A stretch of DNA of 64,000 nt, from the NCBI GenBank assembly GCA_018340805.1, contig JACMZG010001914.1, forward strand, positions 43,292,498 to 43,356,497. Direction: 5' to 3'. Position 1 is the stretch's first letter. Every line of letters begins with the position of its first letter. This stretch comes from Microvelia longipes (taxonomy: Eukaryota > Arthropoda > Insecta > Hemiptera > Veliidae). Below the pieces are notes generated by a model. It worked only from the letters and a program-made list of their open reading frames with translations, did not search any database and had not been told where the DNA came from. A program made the translations under genes and the position numbers. Positions 35,710 to 46,202 of the stretch are shown here, in pieces.

Positions 35710-36690
35710 TCAGGAAGAAGTGAATACATCTCTGGGTTCCTTTAGTTGTCCGGGTTTGAGGTATCCGTAGAATTCAGCTAGAACGCAACCGTTTGGCCAG
35801 TAGTTTTCACAAAAGACTTTTTCAAACTCTGGTTCCTCGATTTCTACATGAAAAGACGAGTATGAATTACTTGCTCTAGTTAACATTTTTGAGCATTTAA
35901 AGTTTTTTATGCCTGCTGTTTGAAGTAATGCAGCAACCTCCTTAGATGTTGTATGGGGTTCTAGACGAGAGACAAACAGTGCTTTATTGTTCTGTTTAAC
36001 TTTGGCTTTTACAGAAGTAAAGGTATTGGTTCCAACCATCATTTTTTTGATGTTTTTAGTAGATTTATTTGGCTTAGCATTTGGTTTTGAACTTGAGTCA
36101 TCCTTATTGGTTGACTTGTTTCTTTCATTAATACTAGAGCCTTCACTACTATTTGAAGATTTCTGTGATTCAGCCTGGGTTTTTTTACAACAACAAGAAT
36201 CTTCAGAAATTTCATGATTCGTCTGGAGTGAAGGTTCTTGTTTGTGTTCAATTTCGGGAGTGCTTTCATGTTTATTTTGTGCTGTACTTTTATCTAAGTT
36301 ATCACTATTTTGTGGTGTTTTCTGTGATTTATCATTATTCAAAATAGGATGCTCTACTTTTCCGCCATTTTCGGTAGAAATTGTGTCTTTTGTAATTGAG
36401 TTTTCGTCTTCGGTACTCTGATGGCAGGTTATGTTAGCCTGAGCCGGTATCGATGTTTGCGATGTCAATAATAGAGATTTTATTAATGAAAGTTCTTGTT
36501 TTACCTCTTTTATGAACGAAAAGGCAGTTTTAATTGAAATTTGCAAGCATATTTCACAACCAAACCGTAGAACTCTTTTACCAACAAGTTTGAGAGCTCG
36601 TCGTTCAGTCTCTGATACTTCGGCACACTCAACATGGTACAAATCATCACAGAAGTCGCAATTTATTATAGATTTAGGTTCATTACACAT
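35710..36690 (-). CDS. LINE ORF1, PHD-type RNA-binding protein
   Basis: 326 codons from the Met at 36690. The N-terminus has NCDFCDDLYHVECAEV and FGCEIC, the second half of a C4HC3 PHD finger; the missing first Cys pair (CVKC) is in another frame just upstream (Met near 36727, MSGKNMCVKCKK), separated by an A8 run, so the true start is probably upstream. A long Ser/Thr/Lys/Asn-rich linker follows, then a C-terminal domain with ALFVSRLEPHTTSKEVAALL resembling the RRM-like fold of LINE ORF1 proteins. Presumed role: binding the element's RNA. It ends in TGA followed by C, in frame with ORF2. Confidence 0.85.
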   Translation of the reverse strand: MCNEPKSIINCDFCDDLYHVECAEVSETERRALKLVGKRVLRFGCEICLQISIKTAFSFIKEVKQELSLIKSLLLTSQTSIPAQANITCHQSTEDENSITKDTISTENGGKVEHPILNNDKSQKTPQNSDNLDKSTAQNKHESTPEIEHKQEPSLQTNHEISEDSCCCKKTQAESQKSSNSSEGSSINERNKSTNKDDSSSKPNAKPNKSTKNIKKMMVGTNTFTSVKAKVKQNNKALFVSRLEPHTTSKEVAALLQTAGIKNFKCSKMLTRASNSYSSFHVEIEEPEFEKVFCENYWPNGCVLAEFYGYLKPGQLKEPRDVFTSS

Positions 36691-36812
36691 TTTTTTTACA
36701 TTTTACACACATATTTTTACCACTCATTTTTATAGATTAATAGTTATGTGACTTAAAAACGGAGAACGATGTGCTCTGTTATCAACCGATCTTATCACTT
36801 CTCACTTCGTTG

Positions 36813-37100
36813 TATAATAATACAACGTTAAAAATAGGCTCGCTTCGCTCGCTAGTTTGCTTATATTTATAATAAAATATATTGTAAAAAAGGCTCGCTT
36901 CGCTCGCTAGATTGCTTATATTTAATATTAATGCATAGTAAAAAAAGGCTCGCTTCGCTCGCTAGATTGCTTATATTTGTTATAATACAACGTTAAAAAT
37001 AGGCTCGCTTCGCTCGCTAGATTGCTTATATTTAATATTAATGCATATTAAAAAAGGCTCGCGTATATTTATAATAATAAATGGTAAAAGAAGGCTCGCT
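36813..37100. repeat. Tandem satellite, about 50-bp units, right block
   Basis: About five to six units continuing the array at 31500-32834 beyond the LINE; the last units are truncated (GGCTCGCGTATATTTATAAT, then GAAGGCTCGCTTTAAATTT). Confidence 0.95.
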
Positions 37101-38111
37101 TTAAATTTTATTTTTTGAGTTTATTATTTTAGCCGCCATTTTTAAATTAATAAAAAAATTTGAAATGTTCCATGAAAAATATATTTTCTTTTTCTAATCT
37201 TTAAGAGCTTTTAAACGATATACAACACGATTTTTTGCTCAAAATTTTTTTATCCGGTCCGCCATATTGGCCGCCATTTTGAATATATTTTTCGGAATAT
37301 TACCAAAAACTATACAGCTCTGACATATAGTTAATTTTACTTGTATAAAAGTATCTAAAGTATATTAAAATAGATCTTTATCTTGTAAATTCTTATAAAA
37401 TTAGTAAAAACTAATTATTATATTAAATTATGGCCGCCATGTTGAATTTTTCGGAATTTAGTATATAACATTTTTTGTTCTACTAATCAAGAGCTTTACA
37501 ACGATATATTACTCGAGTTATTCCTTCAATTTTAAATTTTTGGGTTCATTATTTTAGCCGCCATTTTTAAATTTTTCAAAAAATTTGTAAGAACTCACTA
37601 ACGTTCGTTCAATAAGAAATAAGACAGAATAATTATTTAAGAAGAAGTCGCGAGGGACAAGGCACCAGAGCTTTTCTTAAAAGTAAATAATTTACAGACC
37701 TAAACAAAAATAGTAAATAATTTTTCACAAAAAAGGCTATCAACTGTATAAGAACAGGGTAAATTGTTCAAAAAGGGAAGATAGATAGCAAGCAATAAAG
37801 AGAAAGGCAACACTGTATAGATAGCAAGCAATAAAGAGGAAGGGAACACTGTATGCAGGTGGTGTTGGCGCAATTTTAAACCATATTAAGGGAATACCAA
37901 GTAAAAAACGGCTGATTTATGAAAAACTATGATATAGTAGGGTCGACCTTTTGCAATAAAAATTATTCATAAAGTTGAGAGAGGATGTGTAGTATATATC
38001 GGTAGAGTATTGTTTCAATAGATAATAGACCAGGGAAAATTAGTCGTATTTGTAATCTAAGAAAATATGTCGTTTAGTATTCAAGATGAATTAGTAGATC
38101 TTGAGTAAAAT
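37101..38111. other. Unclassified repeat-like tract with GCCGCCATTTT motifs
   Basis: At 37130-37570 the motif GCCGCCATTTT or GCCGCCATGTT recurs four times or more within very AT-rich sequence, as in a degraded repeat. From 37785 GATAGATAGCAAGCAATAAA is directly duplicated about 35 bp later. No gene. Confidence 0.45.
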
Positions 38112-38410
38112 TAGTTGGACGTAATCCATTGTCAGTACTATTTACAATTAACGGCGTTTCGGGAGCAGGTACTTCTCCCATCATCAGGTTCGTCTTGAGA
38201 AAGACGGTGTGTGAGTCAAGTTGACACACACACCGTCTTGTGTGTGTTTTGACGGTGTGCGTGTCAACTTGACACACACACCGTCTTGTGTGTGTGTCAA
38301 CTTGACACACACACCGTCTTTCTCAAAACGAACCTGATGATGGGAGAAGTACCTGCTCCCGAAACGTCGTTAATTGTAAATAGTACTGACAATGGATTAC
38401 GTCCAACTAG
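38112..38410. mobile_element. Foldback element with GT/CA-rich hairpin centre
   Basis: Palindrome arms: TAGTTGGACGTAATCCATTG, then CAGTACTATTTACAATTAAC and GCAGGTACTTCTCCCATCAT, inverted on the right. The centre (38200-38325) is several alternating GTTGACACACACACCGTCTT / GACGGTGTGTGTCAA blocks that can pair with each other. Same terminus family as 735-1370. Confidence 0.9.
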
Positions 38411-40370
38411 AGTGCCTGTATAATCAGAGTGAAGACAACCGGGTACTCAAAAATTAATTGGGTCCATTTTCAAGGTCATTGGAACGCAAATTCGATTTGT
38501 CCGACATTTAAAAATATAGAAAGAAGAAATGACGAAGAATGCATTGTAAAAGTGTTTAATAAAGTCCCTTAAAATTTTATATGTCAAACGATATCATGTT
38601 TTCCTGTTAATGTAACTATTTTATTTTAGTACAATTTAATTAAAACAGACTACTATTTAATGTTGCTATAGAGAGACGAAAGGAAGTCCTGGCCTTTTTC
38701 ATTTTACGGCAAAATGAAGCTTAGATAACAAACAAACCGATTCATTCATTACATGGCGGCTTATGGAGAAATTTGTCTTCTGTTAATTTTTTAAAAATTC
38801 TTTCCTTGAAAAAAGTAGTTACTTTCTTTACCGAAGATGTTTAATATTTGTGATCTAGAATGTTGTACGCTCCCAATGAGCTATCAAGTTCAAGTTTTAC
38901 ATTCGTATTATTAAAGTTACAAGTGTTGAAAGTTTGGTGAAAAAAATGTGTTTTTGAAGGACTGTTCGTTTTACTTCAGTTACGTTCAATATTTAACTTA
39001 TTATTAGACATTGGTATTATTTAATCATTCTGCTCGCCCTTGTGGTTAATTTCAAGGATCATTGACATGTTTTCAGCAATTTATTTCTAGATAACTTCTT
39101 ACATACATAACAAATTGTTAGACGTCAATGGGTTCAAATCTTACATGTATCTATGAAAATTAGTACAAATTGTATATTTGTATTCATCAGCAAAGGTTTT
39201 TAATTTGCTTATAATAAAAGAAGTATGTATATTAGCTTTTGTGGTGTGAAATATTAGTAACTTCAGTCTCTTCCATGCATTGCTGCAGTAGAATGAAATA
39301 TCTTTTATTCATTTTTATCATCTGGAGGACTTGTATGCTAGCTTGGATGCATTGACACCAGTTGAATTAACTTATACATAAGTACTGCTGTTAGATGTCA
39401 ATGCCATTTTCTTAATTTATGTTCCAATTCTGCTTACAAGAGTATAGTGGTATAGAATCATCAAGTGACTTTATTCACCTACATTGGGTTGTCGATACAA
39501 CTTCAAATGCCAAAAGAAGAAATTTTAGCAGCTAGGGCTACTTTTAGTGACTATCCAATCGTAGAGGGGTTTATGCCAATGTCATGTTGCCTGTCACTGA
39601 TGAAGGTTACATTGTGTGACAGAAATTCAGACACAAATTTTCTATAAACTTCACAACGATGCCCGTCAAGAATATCAAGTTTCATCGAGGCATCAATTGC
39701 ATACTACATGATGATAATATTCCATTTTATATAGGATTTAAACTTGTGTTAAAATTCTCTTTTATTGTTAAAATTTTATTTTGTAATAAAATTCAGTTGA
39801 TTTGAATTTTTCATTTATTCTTCTTTCTCTATGACAAACACCAATTAAGGCAGTTTGTCATATAGGCACCTTGACAACCCTTTATTCCTGATAGACAATC
39901 TATTATTTCTGACTTACTTTAGCTTAAGCCTTAGTCCAAAATACTCTAGCACATAAATATGTGCCAAATATTAACTTGGCACATAGTTCTTAATCTTTAT
40001 TATGAGCTGTCCACCTCTGTCAAGACGAACGCATTCAAATTTTAATAAAATATTTGATAAAAGTGTGTATGTTACTTTGAAATTTTCTGAATAGAAAGAT
40101 GCCTCAATTATATCTGTGGCTTACAGAGTTCTCAAAATATATAATTGATGCGCACATTTTCTATGAACATTTTTAGCTCAAATGGCTGATGATCCAATTT
40201 TAATGAAACTTCAATTCCAACCTTGGCATGAAGTCGTAAATTGATAAATAATTTTCAACATAATTACACATTTAAGGGGACATGGCAGAGTTCTGTTTGC
40301 TACTTTGATAGTATCACTCACCGTTATAATCAGTAGACAGTGTGGGAAAATAATGTGAGGGAGCCAATGA
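38411..40370. other. No gene; possible diverged foldback relic at 39020-39420
   Basis: CTTACATACATAACAAATTG then TTAGACGTCAATG (about 39100) and the inverse-like TGCTGTTAGATGTCAATGCC (about 39388) resemble the arms of the 11927-12417 family, strongly diverged. A 60-codon frame at 39465-39647 has no recognisable family. The rest is AT-rich. Confidence 0.35.
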
Positions 40371-41247
40371 NNNNNNNNNNNNNNNNNNNNNNNNNNNNNN
40401 NNNNNNNNNNNNNNNNNNNNNNNNNNNNNNNNNNNNNNNNNNNNNNNNNNNNNNNNNNNNNNNNNNNNNNNNNNNNNNNNNNNNNNNNNNNNNNNNNNNN
40501 NNNNNNNNNNNNNNNNNNNNNNNNNNNNNNNNNNNNNNNNNNNNNNNNNNNNNNNNNNNNNNNNNNNNNNNNNNNNNNNNNNNNNNNNNNNNNNNNNNNN
40601 NNNNNNNNNNNNNNNNNNNNNNNNNNNNNNNNNNNNNNNNNNNNNNNNNNNNNNNNNNNNNNNNNNNNNNNNNNNNNNNNNNNNNNNNNNNNNNNNNNNN
40701 NNNNNNNNNNNNNNNNNNNNNNNNNNNNNNNNNNNNNNNNNNNNNNNNNNNNNNNNNNNNNNNNNNNNNNNNNNNNNNNNNNNNNNNNNNNNNNNNNNNN
40801 NNNNNNNNNNNNNNNNNNNNNNNNNNNNNNNNNNNNNNNNNNNNNNNNNNNNNNNNNNNNNNNNNNNNNNNNNNNNNNNNNNNNNNNNNNNNNNNNNNNN
40901 NNNNNNNNNNNNNNNNNNNNNNNNNNNNNNNNNNNNNNNNNNNNNNNNNNNNNNNNNNNNNNNNNNNNNNNNNNNNNNNNNNNNNNNNNNNNNNNNNNNN
41001 NNNNNNNNNNNNNNNNNNNNNNNNNNNNNNNNNNNNNNNNNNNNNNNNNNNNNNNNNNNNNNNNNNNNNNNNNNNNNNNNNNNNNNNNNNNNNNNNNNNN
41101 NNNNNNNNNNNNNNNNNNNNNNNNNNNNNNNNNNNNNNNNNNNNNNNNNNNNNNNNNNNNNNNNNNNNNNNNNNNNNNNNNNNNNNNNNNNNNNNNNNNN
41201 NNNNNNNNNNNNNNNNNNNNNNNNNNNNNNNNNNNNNNNNNNNNNNN
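40371..41247. other. Assembly gap (877 N)
   Basis: Undetermined bases. Long frames read through it on either strand are meaningless. Confidence 1.
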
Positions 41248-42676
41248 CTTTGTGTACAGTACAAAATACAGTTCTACAGTACAGTTGAGTTTTAACTCCC
41301 GAAAGAGACATTGCTGAGAAGATAAAAAAGCAAAACGCCACAGACTGTTCTGAAACCGTTCAGTAAAATAAGCATACTGTGGATGAGATAACATATTGAA
41401 TTGACTTACTGTTTGACCAGCAGACTTGAAGAATAAGAAGAAAATTATTAGGATGTGTTGCCTTCCCTACTCCTACTCTCTGTAACATATAAATAAAAAC
41501 ATTATTTATATTAGAAATCTACAGTAGTAGGTATCCCAAAATTAAGTAGAAAAAAATTTGAGTTTTGCCTTCGAGATTAAAAAAAGTAAACAAATCGGGA
41601 ACAGGGTTCCTCGAAACGTTTCCTCACCAGAATAGCATACAAGCACGTTAAACTTCGCATAATCTTAAATGAGAAAAAGTTCGATTTTTACTCGGTTTTA
41701 TTAAATTATTTGAATTTTGGCGGAAATTTGTAACCTTGACAAATGAAAACAAACTTTTACGTTTAACAAAAGTGTCGCACTAATTAATAATTAAGTCGCT
41801 TATAACTTTTTAACTAATTAGTAGATTTTGATATTTTTTATATTTGTTCCTATTTTTTTGCGGTTCCAACGACGTGTTATATGTCAAAAACACGTGTATA
41901 CTTTTGTTGTTATTAAGCGTCCAAATTTTTAAATTTCAAAAATCGCGGCCAATCTCAAAACGAAATTCAGAAGCATTGTTTGTCACGTTGAGAGGTATAT
42001 TCCTGCCAAATTTCAAGTTCATCGGGTCATTTTTCGATTTTTTACGATTTTGCTGACTAAACAAATTAGGGTTAATGGTGACATAAAATTTTGATATTCC
42101 GGGCAGCACAACTAGACCCAAAGACTGATTTTTGTACTAAGTTCAATTATCTATTATAAACACAGTGGGAGTTATATTGGTGACACACACACACACACAG
42201 ACAGACATCAAGCTGAAATCGGTTCAGATGGTCCTAAAAACACATAAAATGGATAATTCAAGTAAAATCTCGGTTAAAATTTTTTGGGTGAAACCAATAC
42301 TTTTCCTCTATATACCTTCTGTATGAGAAGGTGAGGAAAAGTATAAAATCAAGGTGCTTAAAAAATGTAGAGGAAATATCCGATAATCAAAACCACAGCG
42401 TTCTGTACAATAGAATATCATTCATACCATAACAGGAAACTTAGGTAAAAAACATTAAGCGTGCAGACATTGTGGACAAACAAATTTCCAGTGCACGCCA
42501 TCGTTTGCACTAGTTAAAGGCTCAGTTTGTGTTTGTCTTTAAAGGTTTTAGCGCCTTTTCTTTAAAAAAAATAAAGAAAAATTAGTTATAAATAGTGCTT
42601 AATACTTGGGTAATTGCTCAAGTTATAAAACAAAAACCGGAATCTTAAGCAAACCAACGCGCCAATAGTTATTTAT
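41248..42676. other. No gene; small repeat remnants
   Basis: 41597-41636 (CGGGAACAGGGTTCCTCGAA) resembles a degraded 3' end of the 5S-like family. 42297-42345 is a hairpin of ACTTTTCCTC and GAGGAAAAGT around ACCTTCTGTATGAGAAGGTG, after a CA-repeat (42183-42202). No coding region. Confidence 0.45.
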
Positions 42677-42894
42677 GCAACAAGGGATGAAAGTAAGTTT
42701 TACAGCTCAAGTTAAAGTTTCGTCCTAAGGCAGCGCCGAAGGAGGAAACTTCATTAGCTCACGAGGCCGGTAGGCCGAGGGAGATAAACTAGTTAGATCC
42801 CGAGGCTTGCCGTTGGATTTAACTAACATTTTGGCTCCCGAGGCTTGACGAGGGAGATAATACGAGAGCTGAAAACTTTCATCCCTTGTTGCAT
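42677..42894. mobile_element. Small hairpin-rich TIR element (GCAACAAGGGATGAAAGT)
   Basis: Left end TATGCAACAAGGGATGAAAG, right end inverse (CTTTCATCCCTTGTTGCATA). The interior alternates CCGAGG/CCTCGG-like half-sites (GAGGCCGGTAGGCCGAGGGA, CCCGAGGCTTGCCG, CCCGAGGCTTGACGAGGGA). Design similar to 30749-30945. Confidence 0.75.
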
Positions 42895-44053
42895 ATTAAA
42901 TTTTATCTACGACTAGAGAACTAATACTAACAACTATTAATTTATTCTTCAGCTCCTTAATTGTTATTGTGTTAGTTTAGTTTATTCTTACCATGTCAAT
43001 TACTCTGATGAAGAGAGAATAAAGCCACTATCTTCACATTATTTTATTGTAAGCTGTCAATAGAATAATGTGTAATACTATATTTGTAATTTAAACATTA
43101 GCGTGTGTATATTGTATATTCTACCCGTAGTACCAACATAACACTGAAAAAAAATCCTAAAAATTTTCTAAAATTCCTAAAAATTTTACTCAACAATTCT
43201 GTCAAGTTGGCAACACTTTCACTTTTCCTCCCTAGGGAGTAAAAGTACATTTACAGTGTGAGATAACAAGAATGTAAGTAGAACTTACAGGAGTAGTATA
43301 CAATACAAGGAGTAGATAAAATTATTTTGTAGTTATAAACTTATATAATATAAATGAAACGATAACAATTATCGTCTTTACCAGGATTCGAACCCAAGTA
43401 TATGAACCCAAATTGTACCTGATGAGAGTTTATACAATCCTGATAAATTAATATGTAAATTAAAATAATGTAGTGTAAAAAACAACAAAAAGGAAATAAC
43501 AGTGTTGACGTAACATAATAAGTAAGAGAGGAAGGCAGAATAAAAACTGATAACGCCTTACCCTTTTGTTAATGCAATAAAGTATAAAATCAGCAAGCAC
43601 TTTACTACCGGAGGAGGCACAGAAAGTCTTTACAACCGAGCAAGAGGGTAGAAAGTAAAAGGGATGTTCATGTAAAATTCAAAAGGTTTTTAGGTTCATA
43701 ATAACCCAATAGTATCAGGTTATAAACAAGATCCCGCCCTTTCCCTTCCCTCTGTAAATGAGAACCTTGTTTATTCTTGTAGCAATAAAAGTCAAATATA
43801 ATAAAGAGACATCAGATTTTTCTTGCCTTCTACAACATTTCATCACCAACTACCCTTTTTAACTTTTCAAACAAAAAAAAACTTTTACAAGCAAAAACTT
43901 TTTTCATCGAACTTTGAGTTTAGCAAAGATGTTAGAAATTTATAAGGTGATTCAATTGGATGTAAACAAACCAAACGCATTCTGAGGTTGGCGCGGTATA
44001 GGCGGTCAACATTGAAATTTTACTATTTATTCCTGCAATGACGTCAACCGGGC
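42895..44053. other. No gene; tRNA-like remnant on minus strand near 43390
   Basis: On the minus strand 43380-43425 contains TTGGGTTCGAATCCTGGTAA, a perfect B-box, but no convincing A box or cloverleaf; probably a SINE or tRNA relic. Otherwise AT-rich without features. Confidence 0.35.
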
Positions 44054-44442
44054 TATAAGGCGCGGTCGAATATCCACGGCCTTCTAGAACGTTGGATCAC
44101 CAACAAACTTTTTTTATAACTTTTTCTAACGTTTCTTAATCTAACTTCGTACATACATAACTACTGTTAGACGTCAATATTGTGTATATTTTGACATGTC
44201 ATATTTGTTAACATTGACGTCTAACAGTAGTTATGTATGTACCAAGTTAGATTAAAAATAAATCGTTGAGTGAATGTAAATACTCTTGAGATTAACCAAA
44301 AGAGCGTGCAGATTACGGAAATAGGCTTCATTTATCACAAATCCGGCTAATTACTGAAATTTTTGAAAAAAAAAGTTATACAAAAAGTTTGTTGGTGATC
44401 CAACGTTCTAGAAGGCCGTGGATATTCCGACCGCGCCTTATA
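44054..44442. mobile_element. Foldback element, TATAAGGCGCGGTCG family, copy 2
   Basis: 389-bp palindrome with the same ends as 11927-12417 (TATAAGGCGCGGTCGAATAT; inverse CCGCGCCTTATA). The left arm is shortened by about 100 bp compared with the right. Confidence 0.92.
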
Positions 44443-45132
44443 ACCAAACATGTAAAAAAAAATTGATTTCATTCATAAAAACTCTTTCAATTGAATCACT
44501 TTATTAACTCTATCAGCTTGGGAGTTCAGTACTTAATTTGTTATGAACTATGACACTGAAAAAGACAAAGTCAAAAGTGAAGTTTTAAATTCTGACTAAA
44601 TTTCAATACTGTTGCTACTGGATAGCATAACCGGTTTGAATATCAGTAGGTCAGTCGTTGTGCAAGTTCTGCATACCACGCCTTTCGAAGGAAATGAGCC
44701 ATCCATAGATAAACAATATTAACATAGATGGTTCACCCCCGAGTGTTTTAGGAACACTCAATTGACAAGTTTTTGTTTATGATTTAAGTTGGGGGCCTCA
44801 TCACTAGAGTCTTGAAGAGCGCTAGTAGTAAAAATCTATTTGCTCTATTCTCTACTCTACTCTATGCTCTATTGTGCTGTAGTATTTTTTTTAAATACAA
44901 ACAGTTGCCAATCGTTATGTAAAATAAAATAAAAGTAAACAAAGATCTATGGTAATTATGAAATATTTAAAGTAAGCTGTTAATGCCACGTATTATACTG
45001 ATATTAAACTATTAAACACGTATTAAACTTATGGGCCACATCACGCGAAGCAGCACCATCGTTTTCTTAAAAAAATAACAATAATTCATTTTGAGTGTTT
45101 TAGACTTAAGATTTAAATTTGCTATCTGAATA

Positions 45133-45215
45133 TAACATCTCGGGTTGGCGCAAACGGATAAGTAAAAGAAACAAACAAAACACGAAACTCTGACATTAGA
45201 GGTTCAAATCCAAGG
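45133..45215 (+). tRNA. tRNA-like pseudogene or SINE head
   Basis: TTGGCGCAAACGGATAAG resembles an A box and AGAGGTTCAAATCC a B box, about 55 bp apart, but the stems do not clearly pair. Not a functional tRNA by eye; it lies immediately upstream of the mitochondrial insert. Confidence 0.3.
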
Positions 45216-45244
45216 GGGGACGACAGTATGGGTGGAGAAATTAA

Positions 45245-45491
45245 TGAATATATTGAATCCCCATTTACTATTAGAGACTCTGTTTATGGATCTTGTTCTT
45301 TTATAGCAACAGGATTTCACGGTATTCACGTAATTATTGGAACAACATTTTTAATTATTTGTTTAATACGAATTATAAAATTTCATTTTTCAAGAAAACA
45401 TCATTTCGGGTTTGAAGCGGCAGCGTGATATTGACATTTTGTTGACGTAATTTGATTAGTTTTATATATTTCTATTTACTGATGAGGTAGT
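45245..45491 (+). pseudogene. cox3: Nuclear mitochondrial cox3, C-terminal part (NUMT)
   Basis: Cytochrome c oxidase subunit III, last ~80 codons: [16 protein letters not shown], then [17 protein letters not shown] and [10 protein letters not shown]. In the standard code it stops at a TGA after AAA, but in the invertebrate mitochondrial code (TGA = Trp, ATA = Met) it continues [20 protein letters not shown] to its natural end. The upstream part of cox3 is absent, and the Met at 45228 belongs to nuclear flank. Being open in mitochondrial code suggests a fairly recent transfer. Confidence 0.95.
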
Positions 45492-45548
45492 TATTTTTTT
45501 AGTATAAATTTGACTTCCAATCAAAAGGTCTTTATTTAAGAAGAAATA
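45492..45548 (+). pseudogene. trnG: Nuclear mitochondrial tRNA-Gly (NUMT)
   Basis: TATTTTTTTAGTATAAATTT then GACTTCCAATCAAAAGGTC carries the TCC anticodon in the usual insect mitochondrial context, exactly between cox3 and nad3 as in the ancestral insect order. Confidence 0.85.
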
Positions 45549-45745
45549 ATATTTTCAACAATAATAACAATAACAATTAATATATTAATCTCATTATTTC
45601 TAATAATAGCATGTTTAGTACTATAAAAAAAGACAAAAATAACCGAGAAAAAATAACTCCATTTGAATGTGGATTTGACGCAAAAAGATTAGCACGAATA
45701 CTATTTTCCATACAATTTTTCTTAATTGCCATGATTTTTAAATTT
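45549..45745 (+). pseudogene. nad3: Nuclear mitochondrial nad3, N-terminal part (NUMT)
   Basis: NADH dehydrogenase subunit 3. With ATA = Met it reads from 45549 through an N-terminal membrane helix, then DKNNREKITPFECGFDAK and ARILFSIQFFLIAMIF. PFECGFD is the signature of ND3. A TAA stop interrupts the frame just before KKDKNN, which cannot be read in the mitochondrial code. Similarity ends after IAMIF, giving the right breakpoint near 45745. Confidence 0.92.
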
Positions 45746-46202
45746 TTCACTTTTTACCAATTTATACGAAATTCTTATAGAGCTTTTTTTGGGATCACTC
45801 ATCCATCGACTCATCATTCTAGCTGAATAGCGGATGGAAAGACTTGATTACTCTTAACAGCTCGTTGTTTGATTAATAAAAATATCTGACAGTTTCACAT
45901 TTCCACCACTAGATTGTACTACTTGAGCTTCCTGCATTCTATCAAATATTTTTTTTTAATTTTGAGTGAACCATCTATGTTAATATTGTTTATCTATGGA
46001 GCCATCAAAAAACTACTACTTCTGATGGTCTAGAATCAGTACACTATTCCATATTTTACATCAAAACTAAGTCAGTTTGAATCTCTAACATTAAATCTGG
46101 AACATTAAGTACGGGTATTTTAAGTTTACTATTGTCATATTACTGTATACACAGCTACAGAAGTAACAGGAACTAGTAGTACCTAGTACCAGTAGTACTA
46201 GG

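Larger units (their letters stand above)
32835..36812 (-). mobile_element. Non-LTR retrotransposon (LINE), 3.98 kb, near full length
   Basis: Minus-strand LINE inserted in the satellite array, flanked by TATAA at 32830-32834 and 36813-36817; joining the flanks restores a normal array unit. 5' end CAACGAAGTGAGAAGTG, ORF1 (PHD-type), ORF2 (apurinic endonuclease plus reverse transcriptase), short 3' UTR with four TATGT repeats (about 32862-32881) instead of a poly(A) tail. The endonuclease/RT layout and PHD ORF1 put it in the CR1/L2/Jockey group; the clade cannot be settled by eye. There are three frameshifts, two of them at homopolymer runs (A8, T6), plus one in-frame TGA between ORF1 and ORF2. 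Confidence 0.93.
44697..46007. mobile_element. TIR-bounded segment enclosing mitochondrial DNA
   Basis: Left AGCCATCCATAGATAAACAA then TATTAACATAGATGGTTCAC (44697-44740) is inverted at 45967-46007 (GTGAACCATCTATGTTAATA then TTGTTTATCTATGGAGCCAT). The ~42-bp termini are nearly identical. Between them lie AT-rich DNA, a tRNA-like sequence and the cox3-trnG-nad3 insert. No transposase. Either a TIR element that acquired the mitochondrial DNA, or two separate solo termini. Confidence 0.6.

Noticed and set aside
40211..41394. Long open frames on both strands over 40.2-41.4 kb
   Set aside because: They run through the 877-base N gap; nothing is actually coded.
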